Below, one piece after another: positions 39,298-51,343 of a stretch of DNA of 64,000 bases. Below the pieces are notes generated by a model, which did no database searches, was not told where the DNA came from, and saw only the letters and a list, made by a program, of their open reading frames with translations. Location of the stretch: NCBI GenBank assembly GCA_963556195.1, contig OY744520.1, forward strand, positions 155,818,607 to 155,882,606, written 5' to 3'. This DNA is from Sepiola atlantica (Eukaryota > Mollusca > Cephalopoda > Sepiida > Sepiolidae). The translations under genes and the position numbers were made by a program. Position 1 is the first letter of the stretch. The number at the start of each line of letters is the position of its first letter.

Positions 39298-39349
<52 letters not shown>
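39069..39349. repeat. Long TA/TATG low-complexity array
   Basis: About 280 bp of TA interrupted by TATG, TGTG and TACG words. It separates a PLE tail from Gypsy element B. Confidence 0.95.
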
Positions 39350-39350
<1 letters not shown>

Positions 39351-39579
39351 GCCGAAAAGTAAGTTATTTTAAGTAACGTAACGAAAATTGAGGATTTCCA
39401 AAAACGCAACTTTATAGATTTCAGGCATCAGCCAAATGAACAACTGCAATTACAGAAAGATCCAGCATCATATCAAAAGAAAATAGAAGCAGAAAAATTC
39501 AAATAACAAAAAGTACAGATGACACAAAATAAAAGTTTCGAGGGGGGAGATGTACTTTCTAACCCAACAACGGAAAACC

Positions 39580-40335
39580 TATTGGTATTGTCAAATGGGT
39601 GGCAAAATAGAACGGACAGCAGCGCGTTTTCTCAGAACACAATATGAACACCATTTATGGTTTCAACAAATATCCGGACATCAAGTATTCTTTTCTCTCG
39701 TATTTCAAGCGTTATGAAGACATATATAATAATGCAGACTGTGAAAACTGGACCGGTTTCAAAATGAGTCGGTTGCTTTTTAGGAACTATGTCACAGAGT
39801 GACATACAATTTACCTCAGAAGATCACCGATCTATATATTAGTAAAGAAATTCAATTAGATACCAAATTATTTAATCTTAAAACATATATTTTACACATA
39901 AGAACCTTACAAGATGCATGATTACGACAACACGAGTTTTGCAAGGGTGGTAAATAAGCACTGTGATGACTTAAACTTATCTGAATTAAGTGCTAATAAC
40001 TTTAAATTTCTTATATTTTAACAAGAATTAATGTCGAATACAGATGCTAAAATTTGGAGGAGACTCCTTTACAAACTGGGGAATGAGCCAGATTTAACAC
40101 TCCAACAAATACACTTGGACTGTCAACAGTTTATATGCGTGCATCAGGATTCAAAAGATATCGAACAGAATGGAGTGGCCGATATCATAAAAATCTGCAA
40201 CAAGAAACAATTACTTCACCATAAAAATTTGATTGTTTAAGGAAAAGAGGTCTGTCACCTTCAGTTGCCGACATATTCATTGGAACAAAGAAGTGTTATA
40301 CATGCGATCGCGTAGGACATAAAAGTACGCATTAC
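39580..40335 (+). pseudogene. Gypsy element B: gag remnant
   Basis: In shifting frames: FNKYPDIKYSFLSYFKRYED and ADCENWTGFKMSRLL (39662-39790), VVNKHCDDLNLSELSANN (about 39950), then an open piece 40031-40240 with LYKLGNEPDLTLQQIHLDCQ and VHQDSKDIEQNGVADI. At 40294 a zinc knuckle reads CYTCDRVGHKSTHY: the fourth ligand of the CCHC motif is Tyr instead of Cys. It resembles the gag start at 63.6 kb (RYDD, DCKNW), so both belong to related Gypsy lineages. Gag normally forms the particle shell. Confidence 0.75.
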
Positions 40336-40529
40336 AGAATTTAAAAAATAAAACAAAAAATATTTTTTTCAGAATCGCCAAATGGGAGTTAATTGAGAAT
40401 GTTAGAAGGTTTACTCAAGTCAAAACATTAACAAAAAATATCATAATGCAGCCAGAACAGGCTTCAATTTCTCAATTTTTAATCTGAAGAAATGAAAGAA
40501 AATTGGCAAGCAAACTTTATCGATGACTA

Positions 40530-41210
40530 ATAAAATAGTCATCGTCATCGGAGAGCAAATCAAATTCGAAGGCGAATTGATAACGACAGTCACACTACAA
40601 CAAACTCCGCTAAAACTAAAGTATTTGTGATGAATAATTGAATTAACCTGCTTACAAATTGCATGGAGAAGTTTTAACCATGGGATTTACCGATATATTC
40701 TTTCTGCCAGAATGTAAAAACTTAGATGACGCAGCAGAAAAGTTAATTAATGGATTGAAAGATATGTTTTCACATTTTTTTTCTGAAGGGATTGGTAGAT
40801 GCAACAAAGTTATTCAAAAATTTGTGTTGAAACCTAATATACAATCGATATTAACGAAGAAGCGAAAGGTGAACATAGAACTGGATAGACTCAAGAAAAT
40901 GGGAATGCTATACAATGTTGAACATAGCGAATTAGATTTTACGACAGTGGAAGTATAGAAAAATTATACAGACATACATGTACGAGCAGACATTTCCACG
41001 GATTTTAACCAGGCATTACCATTATCCTTTGCCTAGTCCGGGGGAAATATTCGAGAAACTAAATGTTGGGAAGTTTATTTCGAAAGTGGACTCAAGCAAC
41101 GCATATTTGTGGACACAGATTACTCGTAGTTATTGTGTATAAATACACATAAAGGGTTATACACATTAAAAAATATTATTTAGATGATATACTAATAATT
41201 AGGTAAACAA
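40530..41210 (+). pseudogene. Gypsy element B: protease end and RT, collapsed
   Basis: Protease-end traces near 40550-40630 (EQIKFEGELITTVTLQQTPL). The open piece 40659-40958 has LKDMFSHFFSEGIGRCNKVI and ELDRLKKMGMLYNVEHSE, the start of a Gypsy RT. Then, in other frames, PLPSPGEIFEKLNVGKFISK and VDSSNAYL (motif A, about 41030-41110), NTHKGLYT, and directly YYLDDILI at 41174. YLDD is intact, but the roughly 35 residues expected between NTHKGLY and YLDD, including motif B, are missing. This internal deletion alone would kill the enzyme. Confidence 0.72.
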
Positions 41211-41229
41211 TGGAGCGACATGACCCACA

Positions 41230-42110
41230 TATACATAACGTTTTTCACATAATTCAGAATTACTAAAATAAGGGAAATTTAAAACCTTCAGGAAACAAAT
41301 TAAATATCTAGGGCATCTAATAGACCGGAATGGTAGAAGACCCGACCCAGAGAGATCTGGCGCAATACGTTTCTTTGGGTTAGCGAATTACTGTAAAGTA
41401 TTTATCCTGAGTATGCACAATCTACTAGCGCATTTAAATGAACTATTGAAAAAGGAGAAATACTGGATTTATGCGGCAGTATGCCAGACGGCATTTCAGA
41501 AAATAAAGAACATTCTCACGTCTGATTTATTATTTATCTAATGATACAGAACACAAATCGTTGTAGGTTCTGATGCAAGTTCATACGGCATAACAGCTTT
41601 TATTTTACACAGAATGTTTAGTGCACGAAAAGAGATTCTTATTACAAACGTACCACAAGCTTGTTCAACAGTTTGTGAATCAGATAATTGTTTACGTATA
41701 TACGCTGAAGAGATTACACATATAAAAAAGTTCATAGCAGAAAAAAAGCAAGCAATCTGAAAGTATATTACATCTTCAACGATGCAGTAATATACAATGA
41801 TCGGGTTGTCATACCGGCGACATTGAAAAAACGTATTCTAAAAGAGTTTCATGTTAGGGCATCCAGAAATATCACGGATGAAGTGTTTTATGTGATGTTA
41901 CGTCAACATCGAGATATTGAGATCATAGGTAACTCATGTAAAGGGTGTAAGCTAGCAGCTAAAACGCCTCACATAAATTTAAAAGTTGGCCTAAAGCATA
42001 CCGACTGTGGTCGAGATTCCATATTGACTTTACTGGGCCATTGGACGAGTTCTATTAACTGATTTGAGTTGGTAGCTTCATTAAATGGCCAGATATACTT
42101 AAGTGTAAAA
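41230..42110 (+). pseudogene. Gypsy element B: RNase H and integrase remnant
   Basis: RT connection: KQIKYLGHLIDRNGRR (about 41290). RNase H: VVGSDASSYGITAFILHRM (about 41560) keeps the first Asp. Integrase: LKKRILKEFHVRASRNITDE to SCKGCKLAAKTPHI (41823-41970). The Cys pair of the HHCC finger is present, but the second His is lost. Near 42010-42060 is FHIDFTGPLD, carrying the first catalytic Asp. Core sequence after about 42110 is mostly lost. Confidence 0.7.
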
Positions 42111-42578
42111 ACAACAACAAAAACGACAATTGGGTTTCTTATCACTTGATAGTAGCTATGTTCGCCAGAAAAATCAATGGCGATTTTTCATAGGAAACCA
42201 GACCGAAAAATAAATGCCGAAAAAGGACGTTTCAAAATCGGAGAAAAGCTTTCTTAACGAATGTTTAAAAACGACAAATCATTTTGGAAAATCAGAGCTG
42301 TGGATGAAAGAATTGAGAATATGCTGTACATGATGAAAAGGTAAAAAATTCACCCACGAGGGAGATTTAAACAACATCAGGAAAAAGATATTCTGTAGAT
42401 GACAATACTACAGAATCAGATAAGCTTGAAATCGTGTTTGACACGTAAGAATTAGCAGTCCCGCAAGTGGTTTCTAAAAAGCGAACATCTAAAAGGGGGA
42501 ACAATACTGACTCCATGGAAGTCAACCCCAACATAAAAAATGTAGTGACTCTATACGGAGCAAGGCTTAAAAGAAGAG
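42111..42578 (+). pseudogene. Gypsy element B: pol C-terminal traces
   Basis: Short pieces such as FARKING (about 42160) and VPQVVSKKRTSKRGNN (about 42455) are consistent with the end of pol. The purine-rich GGCTTAAAAGAAGAG at 42564-42578 is a likely polypurine tract. Confidence 0.5.
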
Positions 42579-42775
42579 TGTTATGGTGTAGTTGATCTTT
42601 CTGTTTTGGGGATAAATGTACTTTCCCAGACGTAATAAATACAGTTACGACTAAGCGCTGTGGAAGTTATTGATAGCAGTTATGGCAACAGAATCAGACG
42701 CATACTCATATTCTTGTTAATAAACTTTTGTTTATTATACCACTGTGCTGCCTTTATGAGTACGGACCCTTCAAA
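42579..42775 (+). repeat. 3' LTR of Gypsy element B (partial)
   Basis: Starts TGTTATGGTGTAG after the polypurine tract; AATAAATACA near 42635 may serve as poly(A) signal. TTATTATACCACTGTG and GACCCTTCAA (about 42733-42775) recur, diverged, at 49.49-49.55 kb. The right end is not defined; a TA/GT microsatellite follows at 42781. Confidence 0.5.
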
Positions 42776-42780
42776 GCTAA

Positions 42781-42786
42781 ATATAC

Positions 42787-42850
<64 letters not shown>
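42781..42850. repeat. Compound (TA)n(GT)n microsatellite
   Basis: About 28 bp TA, then about 42 bp GT. Confidence 0.95.
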
Positions 42851-42852
<2 letters not shown>

Positions 42853-43256
42853 TATGCAAATATAGCCGAGTTATCTGTGTATATAAGAATCAGTTTCCAA
42901 CGGTTAATCCCTAAAAAAATACAATAACAAATAAGCGTTCACCTAACGCAGGTGAAGTGTTCAACAGAATGTTTTTTATCATCCAAACGTCAAAACTTGA
43001 AGAAAAAGAAAAACGTAAGAAGAAAATACAGAAATTGAAGCTAATCAAATGTGAAGAATCAGATGGTCAAGCCTTAATATACTTTTCTTATTGTCATTGA
43101 TATATACACAAATGGGTTCATATAATTAGATAGGATCATGTAATTCAGAAGTTTAGGTGAAATTAAAAAATATCAAAGTTCGACGATTAATCAAAATTGA
43201 GTAGTGATATATATCTGTGATTCGAACACCGTTGCATTATAAATGTTATGTTAAAC

Positions 43257-43258
<2 letters not shown>

Positions 43259-43323
<65 letters not shown>
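43259..43323. repeat. (TA)n at fold-back element
   Basis: About 65 bp TA, directly left of the 43.3-kb fold-back. Confidence 0.95.
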
Positions 43324-43327
<4 letters not shown>

Positions 43328-43910
43328 AAGGAAAACCAAAAAGGATGTTTTCTATATATTCATCAACGTCTCGTCTTTATTTGTAAGACATCCTCAGGAT
43401 GATAATTTTAAAACAAATGTCATGCAAGTACGTGAGAATATTGGGTTGACATGATGAGTTGATGAGATAAGGTAGTAGCCACTACTGGCTTCGCAGGACC
43501 ATGGTCCATGCTTAGTGAAGTCAGTAGCATGGAATGAAATTAATGAGGATGGTTCTGAGTGAAAAAGTTGAGGGGTGGGGTGAACGGAAATAATGTGAAT
43601 GGCTGTAAGTGAAGAAGTAGAGGGTTGGGAAACAATCATCAATTTCATTCCATGCTACTGACTTTACTAAGCATGGACCTTGGTTCTACGTACCCAGTAG
43701 TGGCTACTACTTTTTCTCATCAACCCATCATGTCAACCCAATATTCTCAAGTACTTGCATGACATGGTTCTTAAAATCATCATCCTGAGGATTTTTTACA
43801 AATAAAGACGAAACGTTGATAAATATATAGAAAAACACTATTTTGTGTTTTCCTTTTTCATTTCCGATTACGTCGAATTACGTCGAATTACCTTCATCCT
43901 TCTTTTCTCA
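43324..43910. mobile_element. Fold-back of two PLE tails
   Basis: Arms 43324-43541 (minus-oriented tail) and 43640-43860 (plus-oriented tail) are inverted copies around a loop of about 98 bp. Each arm has the hairpin: left, inverse of CCTGAGGATGTCTTACAAAT then AAAGACGAGACGTTGATG (43361-43398); right, CCTGAGGATTTTTTACAAAT then AAAGACGAAACGTTGAT (43784-43820). Arms share the landmarks CATGCTACTGACTT and CAGTAGTGGCTACTAC, with scattered mismatches. The left arm abuts (TA)n; the right flank reaches a short TATATATAATATATATAT at about 43911. No coding sequence lies between, so this looks like a minimal tail-capped PLE. Confidence 0.7.
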
Positions 43911-43929
43911 TATATATAATATATATATT

Positions 43930-46900
43930 AAACATCCGGTGTTCGTCCATATAAAACAGTGCAAATCAGGTGCAATCTTAAGGTTGATTATGCCTTGTTA
44001 ATCTCTTTAGAACATTCAACCAACTTTCGACTCGAAAACTCTTCCAAAGAATAAACCACATAAGTCTGTAGAAAGTATGTGTGGAGTTCATAAATACATG
44101 ATTGTATTCATGTACGAAATTATAAAAAAACTACATTTTATTCTACGCTATTGCATCAAAGATTGAAAACATTCATTTTATATTAAGCAGTTGCATTTAA
44201 GCCCCAACATGACTAAAAACAGTAATCATAAATTATGGGTTCGCTAAAAAAGTACAAACAAAAAAGTATTTGCTCCACAATATATTATTTTTATTACGGG
44301 GTAACAATGTATATATCAGAAGTATAAGAGAGACAAATGTGTTTACAATTAAACCGCCAACTTTATTGAGAAATCTGTTAGCAACTGAACTCTTTCTCGC
44401 CTATTTATGCCCATGCGTAGATGAAATGTTTACTCGTTTACTGGTTCTCTCTCAATGCCACTTTTTCATCGAATAGATGTTATACCTGCACCTGTTGAAA
44501 TAAAGTATCGTGGTATCAAACATATCACTTACATCATGTATTACGTTCACGCAATTGAGAAAAGATATATGGAGTAATGTAAGCGCGTACGGTAATTTGA
44601 GACGGGGGTGAGCACAATGAAGAAGTAAGTGTGGCGAGTAACTTTGTTTGTATAGAAGAAGACAATTGCCATGAACGTAATTCGAAAATGCTTTTCGTTC
44701 GATGACACATCGATTAAAGAGTAAGACATTTGCAAGCAGGAATTTGTATATTTATAGATTAGTGTAATCAACTATAACTACTATATCTATGGTATTCTTT
44801 ATCTATAACTATGAGATTGTGTCAGTTAGAATATTCCGTACTTTGTAAATATTAGTGTAAAAGCAATAATCAGCGCTTATCAAGTTATGTGTCGTATTAT
44901 ATTTGACACATTATGAAGATTAGTGATGTGTGAGGACTTCTAGTAATGGGGTTAACTGTGCTTTCCCTTCGTGTAGATTTGAAGAAGATATCGAACGGGA
45001 TAATATATAAAAACATTTTACAGCGTTTGAAAATGAATGAATGACATTAGATTTTTGGTCTGAAATTAATACCCGTAAACGGTACAGGAAAAATCTTACT
45101 GTACTTCTTTTTTATAAGATTATGGGCAAAAGGGCAGATAATTATAAGAAAAAGCGGTTGGTATATTTTTAGATATCGATAATTTTAAAAAGTTATTTAT
45201 TTCTTGCGAAATTACAAACATTGGTTATTGTTATTTAGTGTGAGTTTAAATACACAAATTGTAGGGGTCGTTTTGTTATGAACATACAAATAAAGTCATA
45301 TGAACATCTTTGTAGCCGGGTGTGGTTTTTTGTGTTTTCTGAAGACATAATTTTGTAAAGTATTTCAATACGCTGCTAATTGCTGATAGACGTAGAGATT
45401 AACATAAAATGAGTAAAAATACTGTGTAATACAAGAAATTGACACTAAGTTATTTCTCAAGTATACGTTTTATGGTGTTTTGGGTCGATGAATAAGCACT
45501 GATTAGTCATGGGAGAATTACTTACATTTACCCCAGAACTAAAATTAGTAGACCAAGACAAAACAGCTCAACGAATAAAATATAACAATCAGTAAATTTT
45601 ATATTCAGCTTTTGTTTATATAGCTCAACTGGTCAACTAATTCAGTAAATAAAGAGCATGTGTTTTAGATATATGTTATTGCAGCTTTATAGACTAACGG
45701 GACCGTTATTTCAAAGTTAAATTTGAAAGACGAATAAAAGCGCTATTTCAAGCTTAAACCGGACGGACAGACCAATATATATTTTTTAATTAAATGAGGG
45801 CGAACGACAAATATTATTTCAAAACGTAGTCGTTACAGACCGACGCTGTTCTATTTATGTAATTACTGTGGAAGATAAACGAACATGATATTTCAAAATT
45901 AACCATAACAAACAAAGTAAAATGCGTTTTCCAAAGTCTTCCTTAGAGACTGAATAGACCTTTCATTAATAGTTAAGCATGACAGACAAGCAATATGCTA
46001 TTTCAAATATTAGAGTTGCATGTAATATGTGCCAATTCTTTTGCAAACTGAAGCTCGTTAAATAAATAGACAGACAAAACCTTTTTTAATCAATTTATGA
46101 CGAACCTTAAAGAAGAAATAACATGTCTTGCACATATCATCCAAGTGTGGGTTATTTTACTGCTTGTAATATTATATTTGTCTCATCGAGAGGAAAGGTC
46201 AGACAAATTGTAGGACACAATTCCCCTAAAGGCTCAATCTAGAGTCTCAACAAAAATAAGCATTATCTCTCGGGTTTCTCTCTTACGTGAGCGCTTCAAG
46301 CGACAGGAAATACCCCCTTCCAGATGAGCATGTGATTCTTGAAAGTGAGTTGGCTTAACACCTTCGAAATGAATATCCTTTCATGTTTCTATCGTTTTTT
46401 ATCTTCCTTTATAAACTGATCATACGTATCAGCAAGGCACTTGAATCTATCCACCGTATACAAACTGATCATTTTATTATTGATGTTTATATGTCATCAT
46501 ATCTCCATCGTTCTCTTAAGTGTTCTTTCAGAAAGACACATTTTCAGACTTCAAAGCTCTAGGGAAGGATGTAATGATATTTTGTTTTACTCTTAGCATT
46601 CCCATAAAAGTTCAATCGATCGGTCATAAACGTTCCCCTTTCAGCTGGCCGGCGGTCATCACTCGCGAATAACTGTGACAGCACTTGCAAGGGAATTCCG
46701 GGTTTTACGTACGTTAATAAAACGGGCAACTCCACAGTGTCTAGAACATAAATAATAAAAAAAAATAGTTAGGAAGTGAAGAAGAGTAACTATCACAGAA
46801 AAAAATCATCGTTGAATGCGTTTACTAGTTGACCACATAATGCTCTGAAAGGTGTATCAAACGCAGAATAGAACTGTCATTCGACCACCATAACGAATAT

Positions 46901-47069
46901 GTATGCCATATAGAAATATACCAATCAAACGATAGCATTTACAATTAAGTTTTAATACAGATAGCTTATTTAAAATAATCTTTTAAAGATCGTTATGAAT
47001 GTCTATCTCCCTTTATTCTACTGTGTACTTATCAGCCACTCTGTAATAAAAAGCAATGTATATATATGA

Positions 47070-47076
<7 letters not shown>
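43930..47076. other. Spacer, no gene seen
   Basis: No transposon or gene signature recognised in about 3.1 kb. Open frames at 44270-44476 and 44547-44771 (minus) carry no motif. Confidence 0.5.
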
Positions 47077-47115
<39 letters not shown>

Positions 47116-47116
47116 A

Positions 47117-47170
<54 letters not shown>

Positions 47171-47175
47171 TATAT
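47077..47175. repeat. Compound (TC)n(TA)n microsatellite
   Basis: About 37 bp TC followed by about 62 bp TA with TATG/TACA interruptions; right edge meets a PLE tail. Confidence 0.95.
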
Positions 47176-47335
47176 GGGGTAAGGTACACGATATATCATG
47201 AAAATGAAATGCCGTGGTAGACATAATGTGTGAAAAATTACAAACGGAAAACAGGTTAAAATGCAGGAGAAAAACAAAAACAAGAGATTTGACCGGTTTC
47301 GTTCGTGTTAGCGAACGTCTTCAGGAATAGTGAAG
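47176..47335 (-). mobile_element. PLE tail, minus strand
   Basis: Leftward from about 47326: CCTGAAGACGTTCGCTAACA then CGAACGAAACCGGTC. GTTCG/CGAAC form a five-pair stem before GAAAC, the cleanest hammerhead-like core in the window. The tail continues about 115 bp and ends at (TA)n. No coding remnant is seen to its right. Confidence 0.65.
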
Positions 47336-47956
47336 ATTTGAAAACAATTATATTTTGAAGGCTCCATATGGAAGAAGGACAAAATTATCCGATTGGACTA
47401 TATGAGAAGTCTTCTGTGATAATGAAAACAAATATGACACTTTGTTCTTAGCAAAAGGCCAAATAAACTATTAAATATATGTTTGACTAGTTTTTTAAAT
47501 GAATTTTAAATAACTGATTTAATATATTATTACATTATATTTTAATTAGATGAGCAGTGTAATATCGGTTCTGTTGTCATTAGACCGCCCCACGAAGAAT
47601 TCCCTTATCTTTTTTTAAATGGGTAGCGGTAATCCTCCCAGGTATTACATCCTGCTTTCAAGGAGGAGTAATGTAGTATATGTTCTGCTATCATGAGACA
47701 ATCGTCTAAGCTACTGCCATCTCTTTTTGGTAGGGGGTAAGAGTAGTGTAATATCTTTCTGTTGTTCCTTCTCTTTTTATAGGGCAGTTTCTTACATGTG
47801 TTTCCTCATGTATTTAAGACTTGGTATTGTAGTATATGTTCTGTTGTAATCATACCATCCTATCACGCATTACCTACGCTTTCGAGGGTCAATGTATGTA
47901 GTTCGTTCATCATAATATCTTCCGAGCTTAGAAAAAATATGTGACCGGAAGGGGGC

Positions 47957-47957
<1 letters not shown>
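47336..47957. other. Spacer, unassigned
   Basis: No gene. Repeated short phrases (TGTAGTATATGTTCTG-like and TAATATC) about 100 bp apart at 47550-47840 suggest an old tandem structure. Confidence 0.35.
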
Positions 47958-48017
<60 letters not shown>

Positions 48018-48143
48018 TATTTGTGTTTATATGTGTAGATGTATACATATGTATATATATATATGTATATATGTATTAATAGATTTATATCTGTATATAT
48101 ATACGTATATATATGTATATCTGTATATATATACATATATGTT

Positions 48144-48174
<31 letters not shown>

Positions 48175-48330
48175 CTATATATATACATATATATGTGCAC
48201 ATATATGTATATATATATGTATATATATATGTATATATATATATATATGTATACATAAATATATGTATATATATATATATATATATATGGCTCCATCCTT
48301 CCTTTCTCATATATCAATATATATATATAC

Positions 48331-48378
<48 letters not shown>

Positions 48379-48394
48379 TATATATATATATATA
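47958..48394. repeat. Long TA/TATG low-complexity array
   Basis: TA with TATG, TGTA and TCTA variants, split by a 19-bp unique piece (CTCCATCCTTCCTTTCTC) near 48290. Confidence 0.95.
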
Positions 48395-48885
48395 TTAGTA
48401 GTAAGTTTTTGAAAGGCTGTGGGCAATGCAAGTTCCGGGTAAGATGGAAGTTGTAAGGAACAAAAACAATAACAATAAATCGAATACGAAATATGACTTA
48501 CTATTTATTTTTCCATTTTTTCTAAAATCTTACATGGCAGCCATTTTGTTCTGTAGTATTCTCTACAGAGTCGGAGAAGGAAAACACAATTTTTCTTCTG
48601 GTTTAATCATTTTTGACAAAGGGATGTCTTTTTCTAGAAATATCAAATAGTGATGTTTAATCACCCGGACATTACACGAACAGCTAAAAACACTCTTGCT
48701 GTTATGTTATGTAAGATTTAAGAAAAAATGGAAAAATAAATAGTAAGTCATATTTCGTATTCGATTTATTGTTATTGTTCTTGTTCCTTACAACTTGAAT
48801 CTTATCCGAAACTTGCATTGCCTACAGCCTTTCAAAAACTGTCTACTACTATACCCAGCAATGCTTCAAGCAAACTACCATTCTC

Positions 48886-48888
<3 letters not shown>
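48395..48888. mobile_element. Fold-back element between two (TA)n arrays
   Basis: Arms 48395-48535 and 48705-48850 are inverted copies. The left arm has ACAATAACAATAAATCGAAT and ACGAAATATGACTTACTATT; the right arm has the inverse of both. Loop about 170 bp. (TA)n lies directly left (to 48394) and close to the right (from 48889). A CTTGAATCTTATCCGAAACT patch in the right arm could be a decayed PLE hairpin, but this is weak. Best read as another capped-tail structure, with a fold-back DNA element as the alternative. Confidence 0.65.

Positions 48889-48945
<57 letters not shown>
48889..48945. repeat. (TA)n microsatellite
   Basis: About 57 bp of TA. To its right, 48946-49115 ends in an inverse CCTGAAGATGCACATAGAG, possibly another minus-strand PLE tail; uncertain. 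Confidence 0.95.
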
Positions 48946-48948
<3 letters not shown>

Positions 48949-49229
48949 TATGTGTATAACTCAAATTATATATCTATTTGTATATGTGTGTTTGCCCTTA
49001 TAGTTAAACAGGGTATATAATCTATATTACACTCACAAGTGTATTTTAATGTAGAATTCACCGAGGAAGATAATAGACGTATTCCTTAATCTCTATGTGC
49101 ATCTTCAGGTGAGCTACTGAGCAGATTTTTAAATGAGTTTTTTTTAGCCATACTTTGGCTAGAAAACACTAAAATTACAATATATTCCTTTCGCTCGAAA
49201 TTTATTTAAATTTTTTAAAACCTTGTTTA

Positions 49230-49550
49230 AGCTGCTCTTTAGACTAAAAAGGAGTGGCAATCTCGCAAACAGTTACTGAGAAGCGAAGATTAAAAAGGAC
49301 ACGTGAGATTACGGACTTGATTGTAATACGCCTTAAAAGAAAAAAAGAATATATTCCATATGGAGCAAGGCTAAAAAGTTGTGTTCTAGTGTGATTATAT
49401 ATGGACCCTTCTAGACACTATTAATAGAGAAGCTTACAACGATGTCTCGAGCAGTCTTTCTGTAACATAGTTGTATGTATTAGTGTAATACACACTATTA
49501 TAAATATACCACCGTGTTATATTATTAATTATTGTCCCTTCAATGTCACA
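49230..49550 (+). repeat. Gypsy 3' end: PPT and LTR fragment
   Basis: TATGGAGCAAGGCTAAAAAG (49359-49378) followed by TTGTGTTCTAGTGTG parallels TACGGAGCAAGGCTTAAAAG and TGTTATGGTG at 42.55-42.59 kb. Downstream, ATATACCACCGTGTTATATT and GTCCCTTCAATG parallel the 42.7-kb LTR. Coding text just upstream is not clearly readable. It is a 3' fragment or solo LTR with pol remnant of a relative of element B. Confidence 0.45.
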
Positions 49551-51252
49551 CCATTTATTATTTTGTCGAAGACAATCAGCTCCGCAGTTTAATATTCAAT
49601 TGACAAGGGCGATAATTTCGAAAAGTTATATTGTGACATGCTCGATTTTAAATAAATTAAAATAAGCTTTTGTTTTGAAAAGCTTCTCTCTGTGATGGCA
49701 CAACAACTGTAAGAGTCTATAACGATGCAGAGTAATAAAAATATTGTGCATTGTTTCTTATTCTTGCCACGGATATATCCCTCTCAGCCATGATTTGGTC
49801 CTCACTGTTAGGCTTATACATATTCCCTCCTCGGAACCTGCATATAAACATTTGGGCTGTTTCTATTTAAGTTACGCATACATCCGAACGAATCCCCGGT
49901 TCTTTGACTTTTTTTATATCGGACTTATTACTCGCAGTATTTATTTCCAGAAATAAAAATGCTACACGAATAAGAATGTTGCACGTAATATATAAACAAT
50001 TACATGCTGTTAAAAAGTAATCTAAACAATACACATGTTAAAAAAATGTCTCGAAAATTCGAAGTTATTTTCATGGTCTCGATATTCCATATTCAGTCTC
50101 GAAATCTCGAAGTCGGGATTTTCAGAACTCATAATCATTGATCCATTAATAGGCCCACTTATTTAAAAAGATTTTGAGTTCAACCCATACTTTATGGAAT
50201 ATGCGTATTTCATATCATTAAATACATGTACATCTGTGTGATTTATTCTATGACTAGCGGGACCCATGCCACGACGTTGTCCAGAAAAGTATTTTTAATC
50301 AAGAATTTTCAGGCCTTAACATTTAAGTATGGGTATTGTAAATATTTCTATATTTAGGTATCATAGAATACTTCGTAACTTAATAATAAACGACAACATG
50401 TTACGTAAAGTTTTAATACGAAACTAATCCCCCTAATGTTAATTCAAAATTAAGTGTGTGTCTGTTATGTTTGGTACTTTTACAGAATTATAACCGAACG
50501 GGTTTTTTTTTACAAAGAGTGAATTTGAATTGATTGTGGTTATGTAGAATATTCCCCGATTTGTTTTTGTGATTTAATCAAAAAAATCCAGGCCCAACAT
50601 TTAACTGCCGAAGTGAGTCTATGATTGTATAAAGGAAAAGGGAAAACACAAGAACAATGTAATTAGGAAGCTAAGTACGGGTATTTTAAATCTATATAAT
50701 AAAGTAAAGTCTATTTCCCCCTAGTGATTTAGAATCAAAGAACAATTCTGGCTAAGATACAACGATAGTGTTATTTCCTAGTTTAGTCACCGGAATTATT
50801 ATTAGTTGTTTTATTTCCTATTTTCTGACGCGGAAGATTTTTTGGTGTTTTTTTGTAATCAGTGATTGATATACATATGTATTCTATGATACTTCTTAAG
50901 AGAAGCAAGTAAAACATACGTTTGTAAATAATTGAGAGTATTATTTTAAGTCAATTAAGATCCTGGGTCATAGACAACATATTTTACTTCCTCTATCGAT
51001 AATACGAGTCATGTACGAGATGGTGTACTTCCTCTCGCCGAATAATAGGAATTAATTTTCAGTGTAAACTTTTAATTCAATTTCAATTTGTGAAATATCA
51101 TATCAACGAGGGTGGCGCCCAGTTTATATATTATTTTTAGATATTCGTGCGCTTTTGAAGCTTGATCGCAGGGCGTTTTGTCGCTCCTAATAATCGCGTC
51201 CATTGCACGACCCAATCCTCCCACCCCTTAGTCGCCACTGCAATAGCGTATC

Positions 51253-51343
<91 letters not shown>

